From: Carallia brachiata | Taxonomy: Eukaryota > Streptophyta > Magnoliopsida > Malpighiales > Rhizophoraceae | DNA: 64,000 bases | Direction: 5' to 3' | Assembly: GCA_021464245.1 (NCBI GenBank) | Contig: JADCRB010000018.1 | Span: 62,001-126,000, forward strand | Shown: positions 23,253 through 36,831 of the stretch, in pieces | Layout of the letters: every line of letters begins with the position of its first letter | Numbering within the stretch: the first letter of the stretch is position 1 | Notes under the pieces: model-generated | The model's database searches: none | What the model saw: the letters and a program-made list of their open reading frames with translations, nothing else | What the model was told of the DNA's origin: nothing | Position numbers and translations under genes: made by a program

Positions 23253-26200
23253 TTATATAGTGTACACCATGCCAACCTCCAAAAGAGCAGCATGAGGAAT
23301 GTCAAGTGCCACAGGTGGCTCTCTGCAGTTTTTGTCAATCACAACGTAGGTCTTGATCAGGAATTTCTTGAAAATGTTCGTGCTGCGGCGTGCAGCTAAA
23401 TGTGACTGGCCTATGACATATGCAGTGCCGCTCTCCCTGGCGTCAACCAGCTGTTGCAGCTCCTCTCTTATAGACTCACTCATCGTAGGACTATTTTCGG
23501 GTAACGTAAACCTCACCTTTTTTCGCCTGGCAGGAGCTGGTGCTCCTCCTCTTTGGATCGGATTCCCCGCTGAACTTTCCTGAATTTCATTGTTAGCAGT
23601 GTTAACAGGCCCTGCTGTTAGCTGGGTCTCATGTAGAGGAATCAAAGCATGTCCATCAGCTGGTGGCTTCCCAATAATTATCATTCTTCCTTCGTGGCAA
23701 GTCAGGGACTCAGGATCATTTCCTTCTGACGAAACAAATTCTCCAATTGTATGGATAATCTCATCTTCAAAATCACCTGCATCTCTGACACGATCGCAGT
23801 AACCGTATCTCACAATGCATCGGTAGATTCTGTAGTCTTTGGCACCAACCCTGCCTACAAGATACCGCTGACTTGAATGCACATGAGGCACTGGCAGGGA
23901 TTTGAAGGAAACAAAAATCAGCACTTGATGGAATGCAGGAAGATTCGTAATGAAATGTGAGAAGAAAGCCGGGATTCCTGTTACTATATCAGTGTAGATG
24001 AAGCCAATTCCAGGTACTCGCGAAACTCCTAGGCCTGGGCTGAGATCAGTAAGGCATTCAGTAGACACTTTGTTTTCTAAATCAAACTCGTACTTCTTCT
24101 TCGTTCCGTAATGCCATGCAAGCATAATTGTGAGCGAAAATGCCAATAAGAGCGCAAGATACCAAGCCCCTTTGTGAAAACTCATCATACAAGCAGATAG
24201 ATATACCCCCTCAACAAAACCAAAGAACATTAAGAAGCATGTAGGTATATAAAATTTCTTCTCCCAGTACAGGGCAATCACTAGAGACATGAGACAAGTT
24301 GTAACCAGCATACCGGAGATTATTGCCAAACCTGCAGAAGATTAATCTGTATACATTAAATGTGAAGTGTGAACATGAATGATTTCTCGTATAAGATATG
24401 TAGTTCTCTGAAGTGGCCCTTTTTCTTTGAGGCATATATAATAGAATCCTCCTGGTTCAATAACTTGAAGATTATCCCCAGCTACTTGTTGTACAAAGGA
24501 AATTGAAAAGACAAAATACACATCAAAACAGTTAGTGGAAACAATACCTGCTGCGCTTGCAATTTTCTGTACGTCATGAAAAGTAATAGTTATAATGAGG
24601 CTGAGGAGCATCAGTAACCAGTTGACATCTGGAACATAAACTTGTCCGTGTCGCTTATTTGATGTGTGTATAACTCTTACTCTAGGAAAACAGCCAAGTG
24701 CGAGGCATTGGTTTATGATGGAGAAGCTGGCTGTTATAGTTGCTTGGCTTCCTACAGCCGAGGCAAGCAGAGACAAGAATACAAAGACATGTCGAAGATG
24801 CTCTGGATATGCCACATGGTATTTTAAGTCAGAAACATTATTCCTGTTCGAAGAGTCCAACATTCAAAAGGAAAAGCCAGTAGACAACCTACTTGGCACC
24901 GATCTGCTTAGATGATTAAAATCTTCATAAGCGTAAAAGTTTTTCGAGATAAAAGCAGCTTGGCCAGCATAGCATAAAAGTAGAAGTGGATAAATTAAGG
25001 AAACAAATGTCACCTGCAGCAGAAACATAGTAAGAGGTTGTACATAGTTTTGTTATCCAGTTTCCACCAAAGCAGAAAAGAAAGCTAAGTTGATACCTTG
25101 ATTGACTTCCTTGAGAAATGACCCATATCAGCAAACATTGCTTCTGATCCTGCAAGGAACAACATGTTTGGGCGTAGTAGTTTAAGAAATTGAACATTTC
25201 CAACAGATAAACAAATAGGATTACCTTAACACAGGGATCACTTTGATGCAACTAGCATTTCGGTCCATGACAACTTACCTGCTACACAAAGAAGAATGCT
25301 GCCCAATGATCTCCAGCTATTTTTGTCAACAAATCTTAAAAACCTGTATATGTAACTTGGGGAGACGGCTGCGATAATTTCAGGGTCCACATGGATTATA
25401 TTGTATAAACCCACTCCACTGATGAACAAAAGCCATGCGATGACAATTGGAGCAAATATAAATCCAATGTTTTGAGTCCCACGGTGCTGCAGCGTGAAAA
25501 GGCATACCAATATCGCACAAGCAAATGGGACTGGAATATCTGAAAAGAAAAATTAAAAGCTTGTGGGAATCAGCAAGTCTGTATTTGATATAGCATCACC
25601 TATGCCAAATCCTTCAAAGTAAAATAAAGAATTCTAAATGTACCATGTCATTTTTCTCATAATTTACATATGATTTTAAACAAATAGAATATTGTGAATT
25701 GCATATGTAAGATTCTCGACTGGCAGTAAGAGAAGCAAGGGGCCAAAATTTTATAGACTACTTCTACACCTGCAAAAGAAATTCACTTGTGCTAGGATCT
25801 ATCAACTGCTGTTGTTGGAGTTGATATATTATCCATATATTGGGTCTTGCCCAACAACTTAAATTTTTACCTTGACTAGTTTCTTGACATAGTAACAGAA
25901 TGACCAAAAGGTCATGGTTTGCAATCACATTGTGCTCATTCATCATCCTCCTATTGTTTGTGAATAAGAATCTGTGCTTTGTTCAGCTTTGACATAAACC
26001 AACAGAAGATAGGAAACTTGACCATTTAGAAGATGCAACTAGTTGATTGCTAGAAAAACTCAACCCTCTTACTAACGAGGAAATTATAAAAACCAGAGGT
26101 CTCTTCCGATGCCCCTTCATGAAAGAAATATCTCTTGTCCAGCTTTTAAATACTAGAAAATACTCCAAATCTACAAGATTGAAACTACTAATTTAATCTC

Positions 26201-29200
26201 TTCAGATTGGTAAAGTTTTTGAAATATTTAATCTTTCCCATGGTCTCCTCAAAATGGTAAGTTCCTCAAAATGGTAAGTTTTGAAAAGACAAGAGAGGCT
26301 CGTTCTGAAAGCAATTATCTAGGCCATTCATGACTTCTCTGAAAGCAACTTTTCATTGTTGGGGAGACACATACATAATCAGCAAGCTTTGTTCGCTACC
26401 ATGCTTTTTATTTCTAGCATGCCACATAGTCCGAGGAAGTACTTCGAAACATGCACGAAGTATAGAGGTGGAGCACAAATATCATTGAAGTCATTGCTAG
26501 TCTTATTGGGCACCTAGAACGGGGTAGAGTGCAAAGACCACAAAAAGTATTGGTTCTCTTACTAGCTCTGAGAGATAATAAAATCATGAAATATTACTGT
26601 CAGACATAACACAAGGAAATGGGAAAAAGTAAATTGCTTTATATCTAGTTTCAAGAAATATAAATTCAAAGATGCATAAATTCAAAGAGGCTTTACATTT
26701 TCTGAATGCTTCAGATATTGATTGCTGTGTCTTGAGGTGACTGGAATCTGGAGAAAAACACAAGACAAAATTTGAGATGGTAACAAGAGAATATTTTGAG
26801 TATTCATGCTTTTGTATATTCAGCATCCAGTTTTACAGCTGACTCTTACATATTATTTCTGACAGGTATCGTTGTAGACCCGATGACGCTGATAAGACTG
26901 GTAAGGAGAAGATGTAACATATAAGCTCACGATGTGTGAAAGGAAAAGGAAACGCAATGAATGTACCAAAAAAAGCAACGCAATGCTAATCAATTTGTAA
27001 AACGTTCAACACCAAAAGATCTTAAAAAGGTGACCAGAATTCGAACCAGAAATGGATGGTGTAAGCACCCCATCTCCAATTATCATACAAGCACCAAATA
27101 GTGCTGAAATGAGCATCAAATACTGAATACTCTTATGTTTTTGAAGTTTTTTTCTGGCCCTTGATCCAAACTTGCTCTTGGAAGGGCTTTTCTCTTCATC
27201 ATGCATAACCTCATTGATGCTTGTAACATTTGGAAGCAGACCGACTTTAGCATGCCTGCACAATATTGAGTACAAAGCAAAAGGACCTCCTGCAAGAGTT
27301 TGTTAAAAGTAAATGATTCTTTCTGTTTGCAATGCAAAAGACATGAACTTTATAGCAGTTAAGGCCATTACCCTCTCCTTCATCATCGGCCTTCAGTACG
27401 ATCAGTGCATACTTAACAAAAGATATAATAGTCAGAGTCCAGAAAATAAAGGAGAAGTATTCATATACTCTCTCCTTTGATTTAAACTCTTCTGCAGGAA
27501 TTGTCCCAAAGACATATAGAGGAGCTATACTCAATCGTCCATAAACTACACCAAGGCTTTGGAATGACATAATAAGTGTATGCCTCCATGTCTCCTGTAC
27601 ATTATAACATCAAAAGTGCAGACTTTATGGTCAAGCAACCGAGGACAGATTTTCACCAACACTGATTCATCAGTCTTACCATCATTTAGTTAGGTAATTA
27701 GCAAAGAACAGGGAGAAAAATAGTACATTAATAATTGCAAGGTTTCACAATATTGGTTTACAAACAGAATTTTTCATGTTTTCAGCCTAGATTTACAAAA
27801 TCTCCCACATGAACGCATATAGAACGGAGGTCTAAGTTGCAGCTTACAAGCACATGGATTGTACAAGCAAGCACATAATTTTTTAGCAGGAACAAACATG
27901 TCGTAGTTGTGAAATTTCTAGTTCTGATTATACAAATTTTGAATGTGAATATATTGCAGTGGACCTATGGTTTTCTTCTAGAAAATGGCCACCTGGGAAA
28001 TTTGACATCATTCAGAAAATTTTCAGGTCAATGGTTTTTTGCAAAATGGGTGATCATCAGCCGACACACAATCAGCAGCCGATGGAAAAGCAAACTAACT
28101 AAAACAAACCACACTATTTTAAAATTCAGAGCTAGTAACCAACCTTTGAAGATTATGATCCACCATATTGACCAATTCCCTTACTTCCACAGGATGTAAT
28201 GTGATAAAATTGGTGCTGTTACATTGATCCATAAATTAAAGTTTCAAGTTTTCCTTCTCAAATTTCAGATTAAGTTGTTTGAATGAGTCAAGAGATATTA
28301 TTCTAGTGTAATCTAATTTTGATATTTAAAACTTTATTTTTTAGATCAGCTACTTTTATGTTGTTAGTTTTATTTTTGAATTGGTCTTATCTTGCAAGCT
28401 TCTTATATAAAGAAGTTAGGTTATCAATAAAAATTGGAAGAAGGAGATTTACTCCTCTTTCTTGTTGAGATCTTCAGCAAGTTTCTTTTCTTTGCTATAA
28501 TTCTCTACAGTTTTAGTTTTTTGCTATTATAAACCAAAGAATCAAATACTAAAACTAGAAAACCAAAATTTTCCAAGACATTAAAACCAACAAGTGGTAT
28601 CAGAACAATGTTGTATTCTTGTGACCTGTGAGTGATTTAAGCACTTGAGTGAGGAGTGTAAACAAAAGAGTCTTTTTCACCAAGCCAAAGAAAAAATAGA
28701 AAATGACCCCTGCAATTTCCAAATTCAGTTTTTCTAGATGTTGCAGTTTTCAAACATTTGAGTGTGAGTGGAAATCAAAAATTTTCCTCACCAAATCAAA
28801 AGTTTTTTTGAAGTGAAAAACTAAAGAGTTTTCCACCAGACCAAAAAGTCAAAGCTTTGAGATTTTTCATAGAGAAAATCAAATTCATGACTGGTTTCTA
28901 AAACCAAAAAAGAATGCAGATTACATAGCTGTCTATTTTATCAAATCAGATGACCTCTATGACTTCAGGAAGAGGAAAAAATGAAGTCAAATCAGTTTCA
29001 AAGCAGGTTTATTGATCCAGCATCAAGGTGTTTCAATGCACCATTACTAAGGAAGAGTGATAAAATTGGTGCTGTTACATTGATCCATGAGTTCAAGTTT
29101 CAAGTTTTCCCTCTCAATTTTCAAATTGAGTTGTTTGAATAAGTCAAGAGATATTATTTTAGTGTGATATAATTTTAATATTTGAAAATTTATTTTTTTG

Positions 29201-30159
29201 ATCAACTACTTTTATGTTGTTAGTTTTATTTTTGAATTGGTCTTATCTTGTAAGCTTCTTATATAAAAAAGTTAAATTATTAACAAAAATTAGAAGAAGG
29301 AGATTTACACCTCTTTTTTCTTACTGAAATCTCCAGCAAGTTTCTTTTCTTTGCTGCAATTCTCTACAACTTTAGTTTTTTTCTATCATAAACTAGAGAA
29401 TCAAACACTAAAACTAAAAAACCAAATTTTTTCCAAGCCATTAAAACCAACAAGATGCTCTAGAGCAGGACCAACACATACAACCCCATGACATTCGTCT
29501 AATCTGCTGCTTACAGAAGCAGGTGCATGCCAACATAGGCACAGTGTTTCATACAATACTAACAAAAATGGAAGCCAAGGTAACTTATCCCATTGGCAAT
29601 TTTTTTTATCCAAAAATCCTATCCTGAGTAAAACAAATTTTCTGACAGGAACAGGTTAATGGATTTTCAGATTCTTTCATCAAAATTTAGAAGCTACACA
29701 GCGATCATGCAATCAAATATAAGCAAAAAAAAAAAAAACAACTAAATGGACATAAATAACAACAACACAATTACAACTTCGATCTCATCTCATTCCTTTT
29801 AAAATGGTCCGCAATATCAAGAAATTACTTTTAATCTCATCTCAATCCATAAGCTCCGATGAAATTTCTTCATAGCATTTATATGTAAATTTCATTAAGT
29901 CTATCCGAGTAGGAAAAAAAAGGAAAAAAAGAACCAAAGAAAGAGGGAAAGAAAGCGAAAGCAGCATCCAATAATATACATTCAGATTCAAACAGAACAA
30001 AAGCTAAAAAGATTGGAAACTCATGAACATAAGCCAAAAGGGTCCACTCACAAATCACTTAAGAGCAATGAACTTTTAGCAGAAAGCTAAACAAAGCAAA
30101 GAGAAAAAAAAAAGGAAAACAAAAAAAGATTACCCTGATTCTGCCTGAGAAAAATTCAT
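23253..30159 (-). CDS. HAK/KUP: HAK/KUP/KT potassium transporter, ten exons
   Basis: Membrane K+ (H+-coupled) uptake transporter. Exons: 30134-30159 (tentative, MNFSQAESG), 27372-27594, 27047-27289, 26850-26897, 26697-26747, 25279-25539, 25097-25149, 24889-25013, 24548-24843, 23253-24331. Conserved signals include QSLGVVYG, KADDEGEGGPFALYS, CRHAKVGLLPN, IIGDGVLTPSIS, VPFACAILVCLFTLQH, GSEAMFADMGHFS, CYAGQAAFI, SQATITASFSIINQC, ALGCFPRV, GQVYVPDVNW and the C-terminal IPHAALLEVGMVYTI, with about ten membrane segments expected. Corrected length is about 801 residues, normal for the family. Three oddities: exon 1 to exon 2 misses phase by one base; the usual GDLS/GDIG motif reads GRLS; and between exons 8 and 9 only 45 nt separate the sites, read either as an extremely short intron or as coding with an in-frame TGA at 24864-24866. 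Intron 1 (2.5 kb) contains an LTR element. Exon 1 is the weakest part. Confidence 0.88.
28202..29452 (+). mobile_element. TRIM-like miniature LTR retrotransposon in HAK intron 1
   Basis: Two direct long terminal repeats, 28202-28592 (391 bp) and 29058-29452 (395 bp), start TGATAAAATTGG and end ACCAACA. They are clearly alike, with scattered substitutions. Two bases after the left repeat, TGGTATCAGAACAATG (28595-28610) matches the initiator-methionine tRNA primer-binding site used by many plant LTR elements. A purine stretch (AAGGAAGAG) precedes the right repeat as polypurine tract. The internal region is only about 465 bp with no ORF, so it is non-autonomous (TRIM size class). Flanks TAATG and AGATG do not form a clean target duplication. 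It lies antisense to the host gene. Confidence 0.88.
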
Positions 30160-33100
30160 GACCTGGTGAAAATTCCATTTACGTACAGACCAAAGGAAAA
30201 ACGTCCTGAGAAGAAGGCAAAGCCAAAAGCGCCACAGACGATGTAAACCTAAGCAAGGCAGCGATAGCCTCACGGAACATGCATACATTAAAAAAGAGAG
30301 TGCCCTTTTTATTTTCGTAAGCTAATCAATGATTATGACTTTCAGCCGATTTCGACGGACACAAAGATAAAGTTTTGTCTTTTTTTGGTCCAAAAAAGCA
30401 AAAGCAAAAGCTGAAGATGGGTTGAACTGTACGCATATCTAGAAGAAACAGTCACTCTACCTACGTTAAGACCAAAGCTGAAGATTATTTCTGCAAATGG
30501 AACCTTCGAAGCACACAAATATTCCAAATAAACAAAGGACTAATAATGAAGCTGGGACTCTATCATGCCATTATCAAACAAATTTCCTTACGAATTGACG
30601 CAATTAGGTCTGAAAACCCAAAACCACACCGAAGCCCATCTTTGCAGCATATACAAATTTCATTATAGAAATACTAAAAAAATTTAAAGTTTTTTTTTTT
30701 TTTAACAACCTAAGACGGATGAGTGATATTGTTCGATGAACTGGGTGTTTCTTTTGTGTTAGAAATACACGTTCTTTTTTTTTTTTATAGACAAAAGTTT
30801 ACATGAAAAAAAGTTTTCTTAGCTTAAAGTCAAGAAAAATCACAAATTTTTAAAAAAACTTACATTAAACTTAGAAAATATGTCCTTTCCAACGTTGCCA
30901 TGCAGTGGAACCCTAATAAAAAACATAGATAGGGCTACGTATAAACCCCATGACACTACTGAGCCCATCTTTGCGGCAGACGCAAAGATAAATGCATTAG
31001 TTAGCATCAACGGAATGCCGGACTGACAAGGAACATTAATCTTGTTTATTACGTAATAAATGGTCATATAAAATTCCAAAAGCATAATTAATTTGATGCC
31101 ACATGGCTTGCCTGTAGTTAATCGATGAGATTGCACCCTTTTAGAGGATCTTGGAACGTCCGAATGTCCAAAGGCTCAATGAGGAAATGGATCAAAAATA
31201 GACAGCTAGTAGTATTTGTTTCTTATTTTCGTCGAGGCCACACCGTATACAGTTCACCTTTTGTTTTGCTTTTTATCTTTCGCCGCACGGTAGGCTTGAC
31301 CTTTACAGTTTACACTAAATTGATAGAGCATTAAATTTCACAGAATTCAGTCATAATCACTAGTTTCTTCTACAATTTTGCCAAATTGGACGTAATTTTA
31401 ATTTTATCGAATACTTTGATAAATAATTAAACTTATAATCTTATAATACAAACAAAATATTCTAACTACTAAACTAAAAAAAGATCAGTTCCTTAATTTA
31501 ATAAAAAGGGTCATTCACGCTGAGATTAGGAGACCTTGCACGTGACCCGGGTTCCATTTTGAATTAGCGCTGGACTAGCCGGGAACTGGTTTTGGTGCTC
31601 TCGATAAATCGAGATAGAACTGTGATTACAACCGTCCGAATAACGGAGTTGGAACTGTCAGTCCCGCAAAAGACAGAAAAAGGAAGGGCAAAAGAGTCTT
31701 TTTAATTTTATTTTCTTAAAGAAATTTAAGGTGGGATTTTTTTGTTGAAAACAAATGTGTATTACAGTTTTGTTGGCCAGCACAATTGTGAGCCTTTTCA
31801 TATCTTTATTTAAACTCTTTTATAGGAATGATTCACTACCAAAATACTAATCAACTAATGTGGACTTTTCCTACGTTTAATTATGATGTTAATGGATTTA
31901 AAACTCAACGCTACATTCTCAACAAAAATTTCCTTTTATTTGGAGCAGGCAACAAAATTCGAATTTGAGTCAATGTACAGAAAAGCACACTGAATTAATA
32001 CCAAATTACTAGATGAAATTGATTTGAAGGTGAATAAAAACGGCAATAAAATTGGACAATAAACAACTAAGACCAAGGGTAAATATTCATGGCGAGAAGA
32101 TGTGACTAGAGACCACCAATCCAAGTGTGGGCTCTATTTAATAAAAAATAATATTTTAAATTCTTTTTGTTTTTTCAATTCTCCACTCAAAATTACTCTA
32201 TTTATAACTAGGACAATCAAAATCGTTAAATATTTTCATAATTCTGTTGGACATTCTATATTGTTTGTTGCATATGGTTGTTTAGTTGCACATCCATAAC
32301 AAGAAATTTGAAATTTTCAGAAAAAAGAAAATTTGAATTTTTTTTTTTTTTTGGTCTTAGTGTGAATGGTGACTATCATGGAGAAAGGAGCAGATAAGAG
32401 AAAAAAATTAAGAATGGAATCATAGATCTCTTAATTAAAAGTCTTAACTGTCAACCATCTCATTTAAAATGAGTCCTCAAAATATTAATTTTTGTTCAAT
32501 GAGACCCACAGTCGGGCTGGTTTCTGGCTAGATCTAAGAACAAAATAAACAGAAACCAAACAGAATTAGAATCGAAAATTATGACCACAAAACAATAATA
32601 TATCAACTCTGTTAGAATCCGAACAGCACGTAGGTTTTGTGATATGTATGACGTCCACCTGAAGATGTTAAATCAGGGTTAGGAAGGAAATCCAATGATT
32701 AATGGTTCTATTATTGCAGTTCGTATTTGTTCGTTCAAACGTTGCGTCAGGCCTAAAAAGATTAGGTGAGGCTTTGTGGGCTTTGAGAGAGTTCATTTTC
32801 AGTAGCAATTAACTATTGCGCTTTGGTTAAAGAGAGTTCATTTTCAGTTTGATTACAGGATGTGCCAAAGAACTAAGCTACGTTATTGTGGATGGCGATT
32901 TTCGATTTTCCTATTGAAGATGATGTCTTGAAGAAATTGATAAGATCAGTTTCAAGGTGACTCCAGCCGGGTCCGGGCCTGGGTCCGGGTCCGGGTACGG
33001 ATACTGAGAACATCAAACTGCGAACTAGCCCGTGGTTCACGATTACAGTTGGACTATAATCGAGTCTGGCCCAATTGCAGTTCTGACTTTTTTTATCAAC

Positions 33101-33666
33101 TGGCATGATATAATAACCGGATCGGACCAAAACCGTAACCAAAATCGAAACTGAAATAGGCCTGTGAACCACTGGTTAATCAGATCCAAGAACCACCGTT
33201 AGGCGAGCTAAGCACTAATCCTTGTTTACCAACTCGTCCAGGTATTTCAAATCCAACGCTAGAGATTTTCCTAATTTTTAGACGAATAATGCTATTTTTT
33301 TTCCACAGGATATAAGCTTCAAAAAATTTAGAAAGCTTCTAAAATATGTTTCTTAAAATCATTATACCAGATAGTGCATCTCGGCATGTCACTGATCTCA
33401 CCTTCTGGCTCCGTAGAAGCGAAAAGAATTTATCCTGCATAGGAGCAGCCTAAAGCCTCATTGAATGATCAGAATATAATGGTAAGTGGCGCAAATACAT
33501 TACAGCTGCATATGAAAAATTCATGCAGCGCAAAATGAACCTCACCTGATAAACAAAGCTCGAAATTGAAATAAAAATGTGTAATTGAAGATAATTGATC
33601 TCATGTTCACAGCAATAAAATAATCTAACGCGGAAATACAAACCTCAAATATAGCTTGGAAAGCTG
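30160..33666. other. Spacer between HAK and translocator genes
   Basis: Upstream region of the HAK gene plus AT-rich DNA. Two short GC-richer patches stand out: 31555-31660 and 32960-33200, the latter with repeated GGGTCCGGG words. They resemble subterminal parts of degenerate hAT-like elements, but no inverted ends or target duplications were found. No coding segment was recognised; the 30840-31136 frame on the minus strand has no family match I know. Confidence 0.5.
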
Positions 33667-36335
33667 CTAGCCGTTGGGAGTTGACGTTGATGAAGCAGTC
33701 AATGGTATGCCTTCAACAGGTTGTGCCTCAATAGGACTTACGCGAGAAGCTTCCTTCTTCAACTTGTGATTATTATATGCAACTACACCAGCAATAGCTG
33801 CAAAACAAAATCGCAAAAAGATCAAAGAGAGCCTCAGGCTCATAGTGATTAGGACATGACTACAAAATGGTGTGTATTGCATTATCCAGTCTTGCTGAAG
33901 CTGGCTAAATAATGGGGCACTAAATAATATAATAAAAACAAAATGGTCAAGAGCGGAAAAACAATATAAAAGAAATCATCTTGCAAAGAGACCCTAACCC
34001 TAGACAGTAAAATTCCTCAGCACACGTGACATTTTTGTATAAAACTTTTTGAAAAACGAAACAAAACCATTACAAACTTCCACCACAAGTTCAATGTAGC
34101 ACACATGAAAATGAGAAAAATGAAGTAATTCAGATTTTGATACTTGCCAATGCCATAACCAAAAAGGTTTAAAACTGTGAGCTTTGTATCGGCAAAAAGA
34201 ACGGCAGACAGCAGGACAACCACCCAATCCTTGACAACACCCGCTACACGGATGGTCAGAGCACTTGTATGTGAGATCACGAGGAAAACTGATAGGTTCA
34301 GTGCAAAAGTACACAGACAGTTGAGGGTCAGCACAAGGGGTTGCAAGTTCCAAGTCCCATGGGCTTCCATCTTTGCTTTCTCTAAAAAGATCCATGGAAC
34401 AAACAGGAAAATTGCACTGCATAGAAATTATGGAATTAGCTCCCGAAGGGTGAAAATTTACCCAAATTTGAATTATAAAAAAAAAATACTTCAAAAGGTG
34501 CAGATAAACATGAATAAAGTACATGCCTGCAGGGACTAACATAGTACATGACAGATATAGGGTTTAACTTCAAACCCTTTCTTTTAACTAGAATTTCCAT
34601 GAAAATAAGTCTCAATGCTTCACCAACAACTCCGCCCATCTGATAAACAACTCCAATCCAGCTGATGTTTATTTCTCCATAAGAAGCCACTAGAACGCCA
34701 AAGCTTATAACTGACATGATCAAAAGCATTCTGCAGCTCATCATCTCAAGTCCAGCAGCTACTCCGAGAACAAAGACAGCCACTGGCACTGCAAATCTCA
34801 ATGGACAGATCACATCAAGTCAGGAGTGCCCATCAAAAATGTCCAAAAGGACCCCAGCATATATTGGGCACCAAAAATCCTATCATCCACCAGGAACCCC
34901 CCAGCATATGTGACAAGCCCTCATAGAAGCTAAATATTAACATATAGAATTGCCCCAGATAATTCACATCAACAATTTTTGTTTTCACATGTAGAGAATA
35001 TACACCTATATATAGCAAACACAAATAAAATTGGATCATAAACAAATTCCGCGAACACTTACTGATAGCCTTCAGCATTTGTGCAAAAGCCACAGAAATG
35101 TATAGGTAAGCAGAGTTTCCCAGCCATAGAGTCATTGCAAACATTGCACCAATAGGAATAACTGATGTTGTATATCTAGAAATTTAAAATTATCCATAAG
35201 AATAACAAAAGGCATATTCAATGACGTCTAGAAAAAAGCACCTCCTAGGTTGCATTTTACTTACATTTCTAGGGTCATTCCTTCCTCAACCTTCATAACC
35301 TAATGAATAGTAACAAACCAAGGTTCTCAGTGCCCCCCAAAAAAAAGTCAAATATTCTTGCCAACCTCTTTTCCAAAAAATTAATAGAGCACAGCACCAA
35401 ATTTATACCTTGAGAACTTTGGTGAGCACAAAGCACAATATAGAAGAGAAGACCATATGAAGTAGGGTCAATCCAAGAGGATAAGGAAAGTTTATTTCCT
35501 TAGACGACAAAACCCACTGCAATAAACCGATTTGGTCCAAAGATTAATGTTAGTATGTAAGAAGATATTTAGGACATAATTTCACATTTTAGAATCCAAA
35601 GAGACATAAAGCTTAAAGAACCTTCACTAGGTAATGAGAGTCTTTGTTTCACGCTTTCAACCCAACGAGTTAGCGCACGAGGGAGCATGTTTTTTATTTG
35701 TAATCCATTCTTAGGGCTCACTCAATAGTTTCAGCTTTCAGGATGGATGGTTTTTGTAGCCTTCTTACAAAAATTCCTTTTATGAATTGATACATCCTTT
35801 TGTGTCTCAGAGAAATAAAACTGAATCTCATAGACCACCATCGTTATGGACGCAGAAGAACATAACATTTGTTCACTGATCATCAACAATTTCACCATCC
35901 AAATCGAAGAGACTCATGTTCGTTTTCAAATCTTGGAAATATTTTACAAGATGGGAGCGACTAGAAAATGTCAATAAATTGCTAAGCCTTCGCAATAATC
36001 GCACAAATTCCAAGAATCATATAGAAGTTTCTAGCATTTTTTTTTTTTTGCAGCTTCCTATATAAAACTAGAACTAAAATTCATCTCTCCGTCTCTCTCT
36101 CTCTCTCTCTCGCTCTCTACTTTCTCTCTCTAAAAGAACGGAGAAATGACCGGATTTTTATTCACGCGAATGCAACACAGTTAACAAAAATCACGAAATG
36201 AAGAGAAGGAGGAATACAAAGAAAGGAAGATACCTTGTTGAAGAAGATCTGGCCGCTTGATAGGGCGATGTAAAGGATAAGGTAAGAGTAAGTCACAAAT
36301 TGCTCTTTCCGCGAACTTGTCATTCTGGACGCCAT
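33667..36335 (-). CDS. Probable sugar phosphate/phosphate translocator (TPT/DMT family), seven exons, intact
   Basis: Membrane antiporter of the triose-phosphate/nucleotide-sugar translocator superfamily, closest to the Arabidopsis At3g14410/At1g53660 type; substrate unknown. Exons: 36234-36335, 35409-35516, 35265-35299, 35063-35175, 34527-34788, 34148-34416, 33667-33797. They total 1020 nt (339 residues plus stop) with every junction in phase. Conserved stretches include [111 protein letters not shown] and the lysine-rich end YNNHKLKKE, with about ten membrane segments. The start at 36335 fits the family; an in-frame upstream ATG at 36401 is judged 5' UTR. Introns 5 and 6 use GC donors (34526-34525, 34147-34146) instead of GT, fixed by phase and by conserved protein on both sides. 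Confidence 0.94.
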
Positions 36336-36831
36336 TGCAGGCGAGCAACCAAGAAGTTCAAAACCCTTGACAGAATTGAATGTGAGAGACGAAAATTTCA
36401 CTAGTTAATTAAAAAATGGCTGGTGGCACAGTGCGGACGGAAAGCGGGATCGGAGATATTTGAGAGTTTTTTTGGCATTTGAGAGAAAGAATCAGCCACG
36501 TCGTTTGTGGATGCACCGGCCGGTGAAGACGGCAATGGCGATGGGTCCTTTTTTTTTTTTTTTTTTTATGAGAAGCAAAAACGGAAGGGAGAGGCTTCTG
36601 TACCGTCGGTTTGTGAGGCGAAGAACTGGTCGCTGTTTTTTGTAGTGCAGGTGGGAGAAGGAAGAAAAAAAAAAAGCAAAAGAAAATTATGAAGCTTTAA
36701 TCGATACGACACAGTTCTGCTGTTTGGTAAATGGATTGTTTCGAGCAATAAATGAATTTTTTCAGAAATGTCAGTTTTTTTTTTTTTTTTAATGTGCTAC
36801 TGTTATCGTCGTTGGAAAAAAGAATTAATAA

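Noticed and set aside
28202..29452. Simple local direct duplication
   Set aside because: The primer-binding site, the purine tract and TG...CA ends identify the repeats as LTRs.
1..30159. Functional potassium gene cluster (SKOR and HAK within 30 kb)
   Set aside because: Unrelated genes and mobile elements lie between, families differ, and no shared regulatory sequence was seen; chance proximity suffices.
30840..31136. Minus-strand ORF with hydrophobic segments
   Set aside because: No family resemblance, no splice context, AT-rich codon use like the spacer.
36335..36401. Upstream in-frame ATG of the translocator
   Set aside because: It would add 22 residues unlike the family, whose members start close to the conserved FVTYSY segment.
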